NCBI RefSeq assembly: GCF_019968905.1
Contig: NZ_CP079946.1
Location: 7,041,356 to 7,105,355 of the forward strand
Length of the DNA: 64,000 nt
Source: Corallococcus sp. EGB
GTDB lineage: Bacteria; Myxococcota; Myxococcia; Myxococcales; Myxococcaceae
Reading direction: 5' to 3'
Position 1 is the first letter of the stretch. Each line of letters starts with the position of its first letter. The translations under genes and the position numbers were made by a program. Positions 25,662-35,158 of this stretch are shown here, in pieces. Under the pieces are notes generated by a model, which had not been told where the DNA came from, made no database searches, and saw only the letters and a list, made by a program, of their open reading frames with translations.

Positions 25662-27737
25662 TCAGGGCTTATGCAGGACCGCCGTTTCCCCCACGAGCCA
25701 CAGCTCCGAGGAAGACGGCGCCCACACGCCCCGGAGGACGCGGCGAGTACCGGTGGTCTCCGGGGTCCACTTGCCGCCGTCGAAGCGCAACAGCGTGCCG
25801 TTGTCGCCCACGGCCCAGACCTCGGAGGCGGAGCGCCCCATCAACCCGTTGAGCTGCGACGACGTGCCGCTGGCGGCCGGGAGCCAGAGCGCGCCGTTGT
25901 AGCGCAGCAGCGTGCCCCCCGCGCCCGCGGCCCAGACGTCATTCGGCCCGCTGCCCCAGACGGCCTTGAGGGACACCTTGGTGCCTGAGGTCATCGGGCT
26001 CCAGGCACTCCCATCCCAACGCAGGATGGTGCCGGAGTCGCCCACCGCGATGGCCAGCGAGGGCCCATGCACCCAGACGGCGTTGAGCGCCACGGAGACC
26101 CCCGTGGGCTGCTGTGTCCAGGTGGTGCCGTCGGAGTGGATGGCTGCACCGGACTGGCCTACCGCCCAGATGTCCGTCGCCGAAGCACCGTGGATGGCAC
26201 TCACCTTCAGCCCCTCGATCTTGGGCTCCTCGACGAACTTCGCTCCGTCGAACCGGAAGACGCGGCCGAAGAATGACGTCGCCACCCAGACCGCCGTCGG
26301 CGAAGCGGCGTACACTCCCGAGACGCTGTCGCTGCTGAAGGTGGCCAGCGCGGGTTCGAACCAGCCGCCGCCGTTCCAGTGCAGCACGCGGCCCGAATCC
26401 GCCGCCACCCAGACGTCCGCGGGCCCCGTGCCGTGGATGGCCCACGCATTCCTCAGCGTGCGCAGCGGCGCCCTGGAGCTCCACGCCTTCCCGTCCCACT
26501 TCTGCATCTGCCCGCCCCAGCCAAAGGACCACATGTTGTCGGGCCCGCTGCCGGCGATGGGGCCCACGGCGTCCTCGCCTGTGTCCGTCCACTTCGTGCC
26601 GTTGTAGATGTAGCCGAAGCCCTCTCCCCCGGTCAGCACCAACGAGGGCGACGCCGCGTACACATAGAACAGCTGATCCGACGAGCGCAGGGACTGCTCG
26701 ATGCCCGCGGGCGTGGTGCGGAACACCTGGCCATAGTCATCGCAGAAGAGACAGGGGTCATCCGAGGCGACGGTCCAGACGTCGTTTGGGCCGGTGCCCG
26801 TCACCTGGTGGAAGTCGATGTCCGTCGTCCCCGCATCGATGCCGGAAACCGCGTTGCCGTCGTACCGGCGCAGCGTCCCGGCGTTTCCCACCATCCAGAC
26901 ATCCGAAGGCCCGCTGCCCCACACGCCATTGAGGTTCGCCGTCGTGGATGCATCCACGCCCTGGAAGCCGCCGCCCTGGTTGCGCCGCACGGTGCCGCTG
27001 GCGCCCACGGTCCAGACGTCGCTCGCACCGGAGGCCCACACGGCGTACAGGTCGCGCGTCGTCCCGGAGCTCACGGGTGAGAAGGCCCCGCCCGTCGTGG
27101 AGTGCAGCACGGTACCGCCCGCCCCCACCGTCCACACATCCGTCGCGGAGACGGCGTGCACGCCGCGCAGCGGCGTCAGCGTCCCGCTGGCCACGCGCGT
27201 CCAGCGCGTTCCATCCCAGTGCTGGATGAAGCCATCTTCGCCCACGGCCCAGCCGTCATTGGCCGCGAGGAAGTGCGCGCCCATGAAGCTGTAGCCGTGG
27301 GGCAGCGGGTACTCCCAGCACCAGCCGTCGCTGCACTCGCGGTCTGCGGCGGGGATGCCGCAGGTCTTCTCCACGCCGCGTCCGCCGCAGACCTCCGGCG
27401 CCGCGCAGGTCCCACAGGAGAGGGTGCCGCCGCAGCCATCCGGTTCGACGCCGCACTCGGCCCCGGGGCTGCACGCGGTCTTCATGTCGGGGCAACCACA
27501 GACATTGTCCTTTCCAGCACCGCCACAGGTATCGGGCGCTGAGCAGGTGCCGCAGTCGAGCGGGTGGCCGCAGCCATCCGTCGTGTCGCCGCAGTTGAAG
27601 CCCTGCGACTCGCAGCTCCGGGGAAGGCAGTCATCGTCGTCGCCTCCACAGCCAGCGGCGAGCGCCGCCATGACCAGGACGACGAACACGTGCGAAGTCC
27701 GCACCGCACCCACTGCGAAGGAGTTGTCACGGGACAT
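25662..27737 (-). CDS. beta-propeller lipoprotein with Cys-rich N-terminal repeats
   Basis: The 691-residue product has a lipoprotein signal (MAALAAGC) and then an acidic stretch followed by two Cys-rich repeats of the pattern C-G-x-x-x-D-G-C-G-x-x-x-x-C-G-T-C. The rest is built of many repeats carrying the G-[SG]-D-[VI]-W-x-[VA]-G signature followed by a W-D-G-x-x-W-type strand, as in Kelch/YCF48-like propellers found in many myxobacterial secreted proteins. It is probably a surface-anchored sensor or adhesin; no enzymatic motif is evident. The start at 27737 is chosen over an earlier one in a basic, non-signal extension. Confidence 0.78.
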   Translation of the reverse strand: MSRDNSFAVGAVRTSHVFVVLVMAALAAGCGGDDDDCLPRSCESQGFNCGDTTDGCGHPLDCGTCSAPDTCGGAGKDNVCGCPDMKTACSPGAECGVEPDGCGGTLSCGTCAAPEVCGGRGVEKTCGIPAADRECSDGWCWEYPLPHGYSFMGAHFLAANDGWAVGEDGFIQHWDGTRWTRVASGTLTPLRGVHAVSATDVWTVGAGGTVLHSTTGGAFSPVSSGTTRDLYAVWASGASDVWTVGASGTVRRNQGGGFQGVDASTTANLNGVWGSGPSDVWMVGNAGTLRRYDGNAVSGIDAGTTDIDFHQVTGTGPNDVWTVASDDPCLFCDDYGQVFRTTPAGIEQSLRSSDQLFYVYAASPSLVLTGGEGFGYIYNGTKWTDTGEDAVGPIAGSGPDNMWSFGWGGQMQKWDGKAWSSRAPLRTLRNAWAIHGTGPADVWVAADSGRVLHWNGGGWFEPALATFSSDSVSGVYAASPTAVWVATSFFGRVFRFDGAKFVEEPKIEGLKVSAIHGASATDIWAVGQSGAAIHSDGTTWTQQPTGVSVALNAVWVHGPSLAIAVGDSGTILRWDGSAWSPMTSGTKVSLKAVWGSGPNDVWAAGAGGTLLRYNGALWLPAASGTSSQLNGLMGRSASEVWAVGDNGTLLRFDGGKWTPETTGTRRVLRGVWAPSSSELWLVGETAVLHKP

Positions 27738-27890
27738 GGGCCTCTCCAGACCGGACGCGGGCGTGAACCCCGCGAAACCACGTGGGGCGTGACTCCGGTG
27801 CGCAAGAAGATTGCAATTGGCAGTCCGATTGGATCGTCCCGCCGTCCATTCCTCCCACCTTCGCGCGTGCGTCAACTTCGACGTGCGGCG

Positions 27891-29027
27891 TCAATCCAAC
27901 GTGGTGCGTGAACGCGCGAGCGCCACGCCCGCCACGGCCATCACGAAGAGCCCCAGCGCGAGCAGGTCGTTCCCCATGTCCGCCAGCACCTGGTCCTTGA
28001 GCAGCGCGCCCCGGACGATGCGCAGGAAGTGCGTCACGGGGATGATTTCACCCAGCATCCGCGCCCACCGCGGCAGCCCCAGGAAGGGGAAGGCGAAGCC
28101 GGAGAGGAAGATGGACGGCAACATGTAGAACATGGACATCTGCATCGCCTGCAGCTGGCTGCGCGCCACGGTGGAGATGAGGTAGCCCAGCGACAGGTTG
28201 CCCACGATGAACAGGACGATGCCGCACGACAGCGCCATCCACCCCGCGGGCGTGCGCGCCATGGGCACCGAGAACAGCCCCCGCGCCATGCCCAGGACGA
28301 CGACGGTCTGCACGAGCCCCACGACGACGTAGGGCGTGAGCTTGCCCACCATGATCTCCGCCGGGGTGGCGGGCGTGGACAGGAGCGTCTCCATGGTGCC
28401 GCGCTCGCGCTCGCGGGTGACGGCCATGGCGGTCATCATCACCAGGGTCATGGACAGGATGATGCCCAGGAGGCCCGGGACGATGTGGACGGGCGAGCGG
28501 CCCTCCGGGTTGTAGCGCCGGTGCACCACCACCTCGAAGGCGGGCGCGGAGGACCGGGGCGGGCCCAGCCCCACCCGTTCATTGCGCAGCGCCTCCGTGG
28601 GCAGCACGCTCACCGCGGCGAGCGCTCCGGCCGCGGCCTGCGGGTCGGACGCGTCCGCCTCCGCGAGGATCTGCGCGCGCTCGCCCTTGAGCAGCCGCCG
28701 GGTGAAGTCCGGCGGGATGGTGATGCCCAGCATCACCTGCCCCCGGCGGATGAGCTGATCCAGCTCCTCGTCGGAGCGCGGCAGGTAGCGCACGTCCACG
28801 TAGCCGGTGCGCTCCAGCGCGGCGACGACGGAGTCCGCCAGGGTGCTGGTGTCGTGGGACAGCACCGCCGCGGGCAGGTGCCGGGGGTCCATGTTGATGG
28901 CGTAGCCGAAGATGAGCAGTTGCATCACCGGCATGACGAGGATCATCGCGTAGGTGATGCGGTCGCGCCGCAGCTGCGTGAACTCCTTGAGCAGCACGGC
29001 CAGGATGCGCGGAAGCGGGCCCGTCAT
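27891..29027 (-). CDS. ABC-2 type exporter permease
   Basis: The 378-residue permease has a TM1 near residue 25-45 (ILVMPVMQLLIFGYAINMDP), a periplasmic loop, then five helices from about 175 on (MTLVMMTAMAVTRERERGTMETLL is the ABC-2 hallmark). It resembles YhhJ/YbhR-type drug exporter permeases. Its ATG overlaps the ATPase stop (ATGA) and the three genes HlyD-ATPase-permease are tightly coupled on one strand. Only one permease is present, unlike the two-permease YbhFSR, so a homodimer is likely. Confidence 0.9.
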   Translation of the reverse strand: MTGPLPRILAVLLKEFTQLRRDRITYAMILVMPVMQLLIFGYAINMDPRHLPAAVLSHDTSTLADSVVAALERTGYVDVRYLPRSDEELDQLIRRGQVMLGITIPPDFTRRLLKGERAQILAEADASDPQAAAGALAAVSVLPTEALRNERVGLGPPRSSAPAFEVVVHRRYNPEGRSPVHIVPGLLGIILSMTLVMMTAMAVTRERERGTMETLLSTPATPAEIMVGKLTPYVVVGLVQTVVVLGMARGLFSVPMARTPAGWMALSCGIVLFIVGNLSLGYLISTVARSQLQAMQMSMFYMLPSIFLSGFAFPFLGLPRWARMLGEIIPVTHFLRIVRGALLKDQVLADMGNDLLALGLFVMAVAGVALARSRTTLD

Positions 29028-29950
29028 GACGTGTACCGTTCGTCGCGCTCGCGCCCCATGAGCTGGATGAAGACATCCTCCAGGGAGGGCTCCACCTCGC
29101 GCCACCGGTAGGGCTCCTTGCGCCAGGGGACGAGCGCGGCCTCCAGGGCCTCGCGCTGCAATCCGCTGACGTGCACCGAGGCGCCGAACGCCGAAGCGCT
29201 GAGCACGCCGTCCGCCTGGGCCAGGAGGTGCGCCACGCGGTCGACACCCGGCCCCTCGCCCAGGAACGTCACCAGCCGGGAGTCGCGGATGAGCGATTCC
29301 GCCGTGCCCCGGGCGATGAGGCGGCCGTACAGGATGTAGCCGATGTCATGGCAGCGCTCGGCCTCATCCATGTAGTGCGTGGACACCAGCACCGTGAGGC
29401 CGCCCGCGGCGAGCGCGTGGATTTCGTCCCAGAACTCGCGGCGGGCCTTGGGGTCCACGCCGGCGGTGGGCTCGTCCAACAGCAGCAGTCGCGGTTCGTG
29501 CAGCGTCGCGGCGGCAAGGGCCAGGCGCTGCTTCCAGCCGCCAGAGAGCGCTCCCGCCAGCTGCCGGCGCCGGTCGAAGAGGCCCAGCCGTTGGAGCGTG
29601 TCCTCCACCCGCTCCCGCCGCCGGTCCAGGCCGTAGACGCGCGCGACGAAGGACAGGTTCTCCTCCAGCGACATGTCCTCGTAGAGGGAGAACTTCTGCG
29701 TCATGTAGCCCGTCTGGCGCTTGATGGCGTCTCCTCGGACGCGGAAGTCCATGTCCAGCACGGTGCCCTCGCCGCTGTCGGGCGTGAGCAGCCCGCACAA
29801 GAGCCGCAGCGTCGTCGTCTTGCCGGAGCCATTGGGGCCGAGGAAGCCGGTGATGCGTCCGGTGTCCACGGCGATGGAGACGTCCCGCACGACGTGCCGG
29901 TCACCGAAGGACTTGTTGAGTCCGCGCACGTCGATGGCTCGCGTGTTCAT
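29024..29950 (-). CDS. ABC exporter ATP-binding protein
   Basis: The 308-residue protein has Walker A GPNGSGKTT, the Q-loop region TQKFSLYEDMSLEENL, the signature LSGGWKQRLALA, Walker B LLLLDEPTAGVD and an H-loop STHYMDEAE. It is of the ABC-2 drug/antibiotic exporter class and has a C-terminal tail of about 80 residues after the NBD. It overlaps both neighbours by four bases. It powers the permease at 27891-29027 using the HlyD protein as periplasmic adaptor. Confidence 0.93.
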   Translation of the reverse strand: MNTRAIDVRGLNKSFGDRHVVRDVSIAVDTGRITGFLGPNGSGKTTTLRLLCGLLTPDSGEGTVLDMDFRVRGDAIKRQTGYMTQKFSLYEDMSLEENLSFVARVYGLDRRRERVEDTLQRLGLFDRRRQLAGALSGGWKQRLALAAATLHEPRLLLLDEPTAGVDPKARREFWDEIHALAAGGLTVLVSTHYMDEAERCHDIGYILYGRLIARGTAESLIRDSRLVTFLGEGPGVDRVAHLLAQADGVLSASAFGASVHVSGLQREALEAALVPWRKEPYRWREVEPSLEDVFIQLMGRERDERYTS

Positions 29951-30945
29951 CGCTCCACCTCCACCGGAGGCTGCTTCCGGGGTGTCACGTCGATAGGCTG
30001 CCCGGGCAGCAGCCGCGTGGGCGCGGAGGGCACGGCCTCCACCAGGAACACCAGCTTCTGCCGCGTCTCCAGGCTGTAGATGATGGGCGGCGTGTACTCC
30101 GGGCGTGAGGCGACGAAGTCCACGCGGGCGGTCATCCCGGCGTCGCAGCCGTCGCACGCGATGGCCACCTCGGTGCCCGGCGGAAAGGACGCCACCCGCC
30201 CCTGCGGCACGTAGAAGCGCACCTTGAGCTTCGCGTCCGGGATGATGCTGACGACGGGGGCGTTGGGGATGGCCCACTCGCCCTGCTGGAAGAGGACATC
30301 CTCCACGCGGCCGACGACGGGGGACACGGGCGCCAGCTCCACGACCTGCTGCTCCGCGGCGGTGACGCCCGCGCGTCCGCTGGCGAGCTGGGCGCGGACC
30401 ACCTCCAGCTGTGCGTTCGCCGCCGCCACGTCCGTGCGGGCCGCTTCGCGCTGGGCATGGGCGCGGGTCGCCGTCGCGCGCAGCAGGTCCAGCTGCTGCG
30501 GTGTCACGGCGCCCTCCATCGCCTTCTGGACGGCGACCAGGCGGGCCAGCTCCGCATCCGCCCGTTCGGCCTCCGCCTGCGCGGCGGTGAGCGAGGCGTG
30601 CGCGCGGGCCACGTCCGACTGGCGCGCGACGAGCTGGGCTTCAATCTGCCCCACCTGTGCCCGCGCCTGGTCGGCCCGCGCCGCAAGCGACGTGGGGTCC
30701 ATGCGGAACAGCGGCGTGCCCACCTCCACGCGCTGACCGCGCGCCACGAACACGGACGCGACCATGCCGGCGACGGGCGAGGACAGATAGACGTTGTCGC
30801 TGACGACGTAGCCGGTGAAGCGCGGCGGCGGCTCCAGAGCAGGCCGCCGCAGCCACAGGATGCCGCTCACGACGACGGCCACCACCACCGCCCCCGCGAT
30901 GATGCCTTTCTTGGAGTGTTTCGACGTCCTGCCCGGTCCCGACAC
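29947..30945 (-). CDS. HlyD family membrane-fusion (adaptor) protein
   Basis: The 332-residue protein has one N-terminal transmembrane helix (IIAGAVVVAVVVSGILW), a lipoyl half (YVVSDNVYLSSPVAGMVASVFVARGQ), a long coiled-coil hairpin of about 120 residues and the returning lipoyl and barrel halves. It matches YbhG/EmrA-like adaptors. A GTG start at 30945 has an ideal AGGAGG ribosome site. It heads the exporter operon, and no local regulator is seen. Confidence 0.9.
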   Translation of the reverse strand: MSGPGRTSKHSKKGIIAGAVVVAVVVSGILWLRRPALEPPPRFTGYVVSDNVYLSSPVAGMVASVFVARGQRVEVGTPLFRMDPTSLAARADQARAQVGQIEAQLVARQSDVARAHASLTAAQAEAERADAELARLVAVQKAMEGAVTPQQLDLLRATATRAHAQREAARTDVAAANAQLEVVRAQLASGRAGVTAAEQQVVELAPVSPVVGRVEDVLFQQGEWAIPNAPVVSIIPDAKLKVRFYVPQGRVASFPPGTEVAIACDGCDAGMTARVDFVASRPEYTPPIIYSLETRQKLVFLVEAVPSAPTRLLPGQPIDVTPRKQPPVEVER

Positions 30946-31219
30946 CCGTGCCTCCTGGCGCGGCTTCGCCGCGAATGGAGCGCCCCCGAGCGCGGCGGGG
31001 CCACGCTACGCCTGCCCATCCCAGGGGTCCGCCTCTGGCGCACGGGCCCCGTCCCGCACCCGTGTCCTGGCGTCACCTTGAGCACTGGACGTGCCAGCAC
31101 TGAACGCCAGGGAGCCCCCGGGGGCAGGGGCCCATCCTGTTCGGATTTCCGACGCCGCTCGCCGGCACTCCGAACAGCCGGAAAGCAGAGTGAAGCGGCC
31201 TCCAGGGCATCCCGGGCTG

Positions 31220-31235
31220 GGGCATCCGCCTTGCT
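31220..31235 (+). promoter_or_regulatory. sigma-54 promoter (-24/-12) for the sensor-kinase operon
   Basis: The element has GGCA at the -24 position and TTGCT at the -12, with exactly ten bases between GG (31221-31222) and GC (31233-31234). It ends 38 bases before the TTG start and 25 before the ribosome site AGGAGG. This fits a sigma-54 promoter, and the operon encodes its own NtrC-like activator. No other candidate promoter was noted in 30946-31273. Confidence 0.65.
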
Positions 31236-31273
31236 TGGGCATAGGGTTGGCCCCCGGTCCAGGAGGACGCGCC

Positions 31274-32623
31274 TTGCATTCCTTGCCCCAGCCCACGGCC
31301 GCCGGAGTCGAGCAGGTCCAGCGCGAGGCGTTCTCGCGGATGTTCCGGCAGGTGACGAAGGTGATGACGTTCCTGAGTCCCCTGCCCGTGGTGCTGATGT
31401 CACTGGGGCTCATCGGGGACACGACCGCCTGGCGTCGCTGGTGCGTGGCGCTCGCGCTCGGAATCGTGCTGGCGGGGCTGGCGGTCGTCGTGTCGTGGCG
31501 GCGGCAGCCGGTGGTTTCCCATGAGCCGGGGACGGCGTTGCCGCTCGTGACGTTCCCCCTGTTCACGGTGGTGAACCTGTCGCTGGGGGGACTGGAGAGC
31601 CCGCTCATTCCGCTGGTGCTTCCCGTGACCCTGGCCACGGCGGTCCTGTTCCCGCCGGACCGGGCTCGCAGGTGGATGGGCTACCTGCTCGCGCTGGTGG
31701 GAGTGCAGGCGGTGGTGACGTTGACGGGCGCGGTGGATGGGCTGGTGCCCGCGCTCTTCGGGGGCGGCCGGCGCGCGGGCCACAACAACGCGCTGCTCGC
31801 GACGATGCTCGCGGTGACGGCGTTCATGATGGTCTGGGTGAACTTCATTGGCACGACGCTGCGGCACACGTTCCGGGGCATGGTGCGCACGGCGCTGGAC
31901 GCGCGGGATGACGCATTGAGGGCGCACGACGAGCGGGTGCGTTCGCTCACCACGCTGTCCGGAGAGATTGCCCACGAGCTGAAGAACCCGCTGGCGAGCG
32001 TGAAGGGCCTGGCCGCGATGATCGCGCGCGAAGTGGAGGGCCGGCCCGCGGAGCGGCTGGCGGTGCTGCGCCGGGAGGTGGACCGGATGCAGGAGATCCT
32101 CGAAGGGTTCCTCAACTTCTCCCGGCCGCTGCTCCCGCTCAACGAACAGCACGTGCCCTTGGATGGCCTGTGCCGGCAGGTGGCGGAGCTGCACGAAGGC
32201 ATGGCGGGAGAGCGGGGCGTGACGTTGAAGGTCGCGGAGGGGACGCCGGTGGAGGCGTGGTGCGACGCGCGCAAGGTGCGGCAGGTGTTGATCGACGTGG
32301 TGCAGAACGCGCTGGACGCGGCCCCCAGGGACACCACGGTGGAGCTCCAGGCCTGGACGACAGCGGAAGGCGAAGGCCGCGTGGAGGTGCGCGACCGGGG
32401 CCCCGGGCTCGCGGAGGAGGTGCGTGAGCGCGTCTTCGAGCCGGGCATCACCACGAAGCCCCACGGCTCCGGCCTGGGCCTCGCGCTGTCGCGAGCCGTG
32501 ATGCGCCAGCACGGCGGAGAGTTGAGCCTGCGCGCCCGCGAAGGTGGGGGCTGCGTGGCGGAGCTGAGACTCCCCGCCGCGGTCCCCACGAGCGAAGCAC
32601 CGCGCAAGGAGGCCCTGCCATGA
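31274..32623 (+). CDS. membrane sensor histidine kinase (NtrB-like)
   Basis: The 449-residue kinase starts at TTG with a perfect AGGAGG site seven bases upstream. Six hydrophobic segments occupy residues of about 25-190, with no long periplasmic domain, so the membrane helices probably sense the signal. The HisKA H-box GEIAHELKNPLASVKG has His at about 234, then HATPase motifs (NALDA, DRGPGL, GSGLGLALS). Its stop overlaps the next start as ATGA. It phosphorylates the NtrC-type regulator that follows. Earlier in-frame starts lack a ribosome site. Confidence 0.88.
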   Translation: MHSLPQPTAAGVEQVQREAFSRMFRQVTKVMTFLSPLPVVLMSLGLIGDTTAWRRWCVALALGIVLAGLAVVVSWRRQPVVSHEPGTALPLVTFPLFTVVNLSLGGLESPLIPLVLPVTLATAVLFPPDRARRWMGYLLALVGVQAVVTLTGAVDGLVPALFGGGRRAGHNNALLATMLAVTAFMMVWVNFIGTTLRHTFRGMVRTALDARDDALRAHDERVRSLTTLSGEIAHELKNPLASVKGLAAMIAREVEGRPAERLAVLRREVDRMQEILEGFLNFSRPLLPLNEQHVPLDGLCRQVAELHEGMAGERGVTLKVAEGTPVEAWCDARKVRQVLIDVVQNALDAAPRDTTVELQAWTTAEGEGRVEVRDRGPGLAEEVRERVFEPGITTKPHGSGLGLALSRAVMRQHGGELSLRAREGGGCVAELRLPAAVPTSEAPRKEALP

Positions 32624-33990
32624 AGGCCCGCGTGCTGGTGGCGGATGACGACGCGGGCGTGCGCTACACGCTGCGCGGATTGCTGGAGGACGACGGGCTC
32701 GAAGTCGAGGAAGCAGTGGACGGAGAGGCCGCGCTCGCGCGGCTGGACGCGGATCCGCCCGTGGACCTGGTGCTCAGCGACCTGCGCATGCCACGGCTGG
32801 ATGGCATGGAGCTGCTCCGCCGTCTTCGCGCGCGCCCGCATGCGCCCCGGGTCATCCTCATCACGGCGCACGGCTCCGAACGTCACGCCGTGGAGGCCAT
32901 GAAGCTGGGCGCGCTGGACTACTTCCGCAAACCCTTCGACGTGGACGACGTGCTGGCCGTGGTGCGCCGCGCACTGGGGATGGTCCAACTGGAGGCGGAG
33001 AACGAGCGGCTGTCCGGCGAGGTGAACCTGCTGCGCTCGCTGGTCTTCGTGTCCCCGTCGATGGCGCGGCTCGCCGTGCTCATCCGGCGCGTGGGGCCTC
33101 GGGACGTCACCGTGCTGATCACGGGAGAGAGCGGCACCGGCAAGGAGCGCGTCGCCGAGGCCCTGGTGCGAGCCTCTCCGCGCGCGGACAAGCCCTACGT
33201 GCGCTTCAACTGCGCCGCCCTCACCCCGGAGCTGGCGGAGGCGGAGCTCTTCGGCCATGCGAAGGGCGCCTTCACCGGCGCCGTGCGCGCCCGGACGGGC
33301 CTCTTCCGCGAGGCCTCGGGAGGCACCCTGCTGCTGGATGAAATCGGAGAGCTCGCCCTGCCCCTCCAGGCGAAGCTCCTGCGCGTCCTCCAGGAAGGAG
33401 AAGTGCGCCCCGTGGGCGAGGACCGCCCGTTCCCGGTGGACGTCCGCGTCCTGGCCGCCACCCATCGCGACCTGCCGCAACGGGTGTCGGAGGGCCGCTT
33501 CCGCGAGGACCTCTACTACCGCCTCAAGGTCGTGACGCTCCAGGTGCCCCCATTGCGAAGCCGCCCGGAGGACATCGCCGCGCTCGCGAAGCACTTCCTC
33601 GCGCGCCACACCGAGCGCTTCCGCATGCCGCCGGTGCCCGTGACGCCCGCGCTCCTGGAGCGCCTCATGGCCCACTCCTGGCCCGGCAACGTGCGCGAAC
33701 TGGAGAACGCCCTGGAGAGCGCCGTGGTGCTGTCCGCCGATGGCGCCCTGGACCTGGAGCTGCTGCCCGGATGCGTCAGCGTGCCCATGCCCTCAGCCGC
33801 CTCCAACGCCGGAACCACCCTGCGCGAGAAGCTGGACGCGCATGAGCGGGAGCTCATCCTCGCGGCGCTCACGGCATCCAGGGGTCAGCGCACGGAGGCC
33901 GCGAAGGCCCTGGGCATCGGCCGCGCCACGCTGCACGACAAGCTCCGCAAACACGGCCTCCTGGGTGACGACGAGGAGCCGGAGCGTTGA
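32620..33990 (+). CDS. NtrC-family sigma-54-dependent response regulator
   Basis: The 456-residue protein has a receiver domain (phosphoacceptor Asp54 in VLSDLRMP), an AAA+ domain with Walker A GESGTGKE, the sigma-54 contact loop GAFTGA (KGAFTGAVRAR) and Walker B GGTLLLDEIGE, then a C-terminal Fis-type HTH (RTEAAKALGIGRATLHDKLRK). It is fully equipped to activate sigma-54 promoters, including probably its own upstream site at 31220-31235. It is translationally coupled to the kinase; the regulon and signal are unknown. Confidence 0.95.
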   Translation: MKARVLVADDDAGVRYTLRGLLEDDGLEVEEAVDGEAALARLDADPPVDLVLSDLRMPRLDGMELLRRLRARPHAPRVILITAHGSERHAVEAMKLGALDYFRKPFDVDDVLAVVRRALGMVQLEAENERLSGEVNLLRSLVFVSPSMARLAVLIRRVGPRDVTVLITGESGTGKERVAEALVRASPRADKPYVRFNCAALTPELAEAELFGHAKGAFTGAVRARTGLFREASGGTLLLDEIGELALPLQAKLLRVLQEGEVRPVGEDRPFPVDVRVLAATHRDLPQRVSEGRFREDLYYRLKVVTLQVPPLRSRPEDIAALAKHFLARHTERFRMPPVPVTPALLERLMAHSWPGNVRELENALESAVVLSADGALDLELLPGCVSVPMPSAASNAGTTLREKLDAHERELILAALTASRGQRTEAAKALGIGRATLHDKLRKHGLLGDDEEPER

Positions 33991-33994
33991 AGGC

Positions 33995-34200
33995 TCACGG
34001 CTCCGGAGGTACGGGCTCCGGCGCCGTCTTCACCTCGCATCGGTATGCGCCGGAATCAGGCCCAGGCGACAGGGCATGGCAGGCGAGGACCGGCAAGGCG
34101 GGACTGCCCATGGGAAAGGGAAAGCGGGCCTCTGACAGATAACAGAAGGGCTCAGCGGGCTTGTCCCAGCGACAGTCTCCGGGAGGAAACCGCTCCAACG
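33995..34200 (-). pseudogene. 3' remnant of a reverse-strand gene
   Basis: The reverse frame ends at 33995, five bases from the regulator gene end. It gives a protein-like tail with four Cys (PGDCRWDKPAEPFCYLSE..., CHALSPG, YRCEVK) and ends in Pro/Glu. Coding character fades into the opposite-strand gene near 34200. This suggests the C-terminal end of a truncated gene; the boundary is uncertain and no family is recognised. Confidence 0.35.
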
Positions 34201-34943
34201 GAACGGTGTGCGAGGAGAGCCCGTACAACTGCAAGCTGCGCCCCTCCGGCGGCAACCGCGTGCAGACCAACGACCCGGATGATGATGACTCCTGGGCCAT
34301 CACCACCGGCGTGCCCATCCGCGACGGCAACGGCACCGTGGTGGGCACGTCCACGCGGACGCGCTCGCTCTTCAACTACGGCCAGACGCGCACGTTCGCC
34401 GGAGAGCTGCACGCGTTCGCGACGTCGACGTCCAACTCCAGCTCCGGCTGGCTGCCCATGTCCGCCATCCTCGGCCGCACGTCCTTCGAGGAGAAGGTCG
34501 GCCACGTGTCCGCACTGAGCTCCGGCTTGAACAAGATGGCGTGCTACGCCGTGCGCAACTCGCACGACCCCGCCCTCGAGGTGAAGAAGGTCGTCTACGA
34601 CACGACGTCGGCCAATGAGCGCGCGGGCGACTACCTGCCGCTCGTGCGCGCCAATGGCCTAGGCTCGACGAACCTCACCTTCAACGTGCCGGGCTTCGGC
34701 CTGGGCGGCGTCGCGGTGGATCACTTCCCCGCGGGCACGAAGTTCCAGCGCCTGGAAGTCCCGACGAACTCCGGCGCCCCCTCCATCGACATCCCGCTCT
34801 GGGTGCTGGACAGCGCGGGGCGCTACCGCCAGCAGTCCGGCACCATGAAGTTCATCTACGGCTACGTCATCGCCGCCACCGGCACCCGCCGCAACGGCTG
34901 GATGGCCTACGACGCGCTGGAGGTCAGCTCCGGCTGCCCTTGA
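34161..34943 (+). CDS. secreted-type protein lacking a recognisable N-terminus
   Basis: The protein-like sequence (VCEESPYNCKLRPSGGNR to the stop) is well formed, with motifs WAITTGVPIRDGNGTVVG, GWLPMSAI, VVYDTTSANERAGDYLPL, NLTFNVPGFGLGGVAVDHFPAG and a final disulfide-rich SSGC. No signal peptide is visible in frame and the only early start (TTG 34161) has no ribosome site. Together with the abutting remnant on the other strand, this suggests the 5' end has been lost. The family is not recognised by name, though the fold looks like a secreted beta-rich domain. Confidence 0.55.
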   Translation: MSQRQSPGGNRSNGTVCEESPYNCKLRPSGGNRVQTNDPDDDDSWAITTGVPIRDGNGTVVGTSTRTRSLFNYGQTRTFAGELHAFATSTSNSSSGWLPMSAILGRTSFEEKVGHVSALSSGLNKMACYAVRNSHDPALEVKKVVYDTTSANERAGDYLPLVRANGLGSTNLTFNVPGFGLGGVAVDHFPAGTKFQRLEVPTNSGAPSIDIPLWVLDSAGRYRQQSGTMKFIYGYVIAATGTRRNGWMAYDALEVSSGCP

Positions 34944-35110
34944 TGGGGAGACGCCTCCAACCCCTCCACGCGCCGTCGGACCAGCGGGCACGCGTCGAAG
35001 AGATGGGATCCGGCCTGGGCGACCCTTCCGGACACGAGGTCGCCCTCCTCCACGCCCAACCACCGCAAGTCCACCCTCAATCCGGCCCGGGTCGCGAGAG
35101 TCCTCGCCAT
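34907..35110 (-). CDS. small uncharacterised ORF
   Basis: A 67-residue frame (MARTLATRAGLRVDLRWLGVE...) starts after AAAGGACGG and has GC-rich third positions. It overlaps the 3' end of the preceding plus-strand gene by 37 bases. No domain is recognised. It may be a real small gene or chance; the intergenic stretch 34944-35289 otherwise only shows a palindrome. Confidence 0.35.
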   Translation of the reverse strand: MARTLATRAGLRVDLRWLGVEEGDLVSGRVAQAGSHLFDACPLVRRRVEGLEASPHQGQPELTSSAS

Positions 35111-35158
35111 GGCGTTCCGTCCTTTCTGTCGCAAGGCATTGAACGATAGCAACGGCCT

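Noticed and set aside
27869..27895. Tandem GCGTCAA repeats near the end of the permease gene
   Set aside because: Offset 19 bases, but short and partly at the gene end; no promoter hexamers pair with them, so probably chance.
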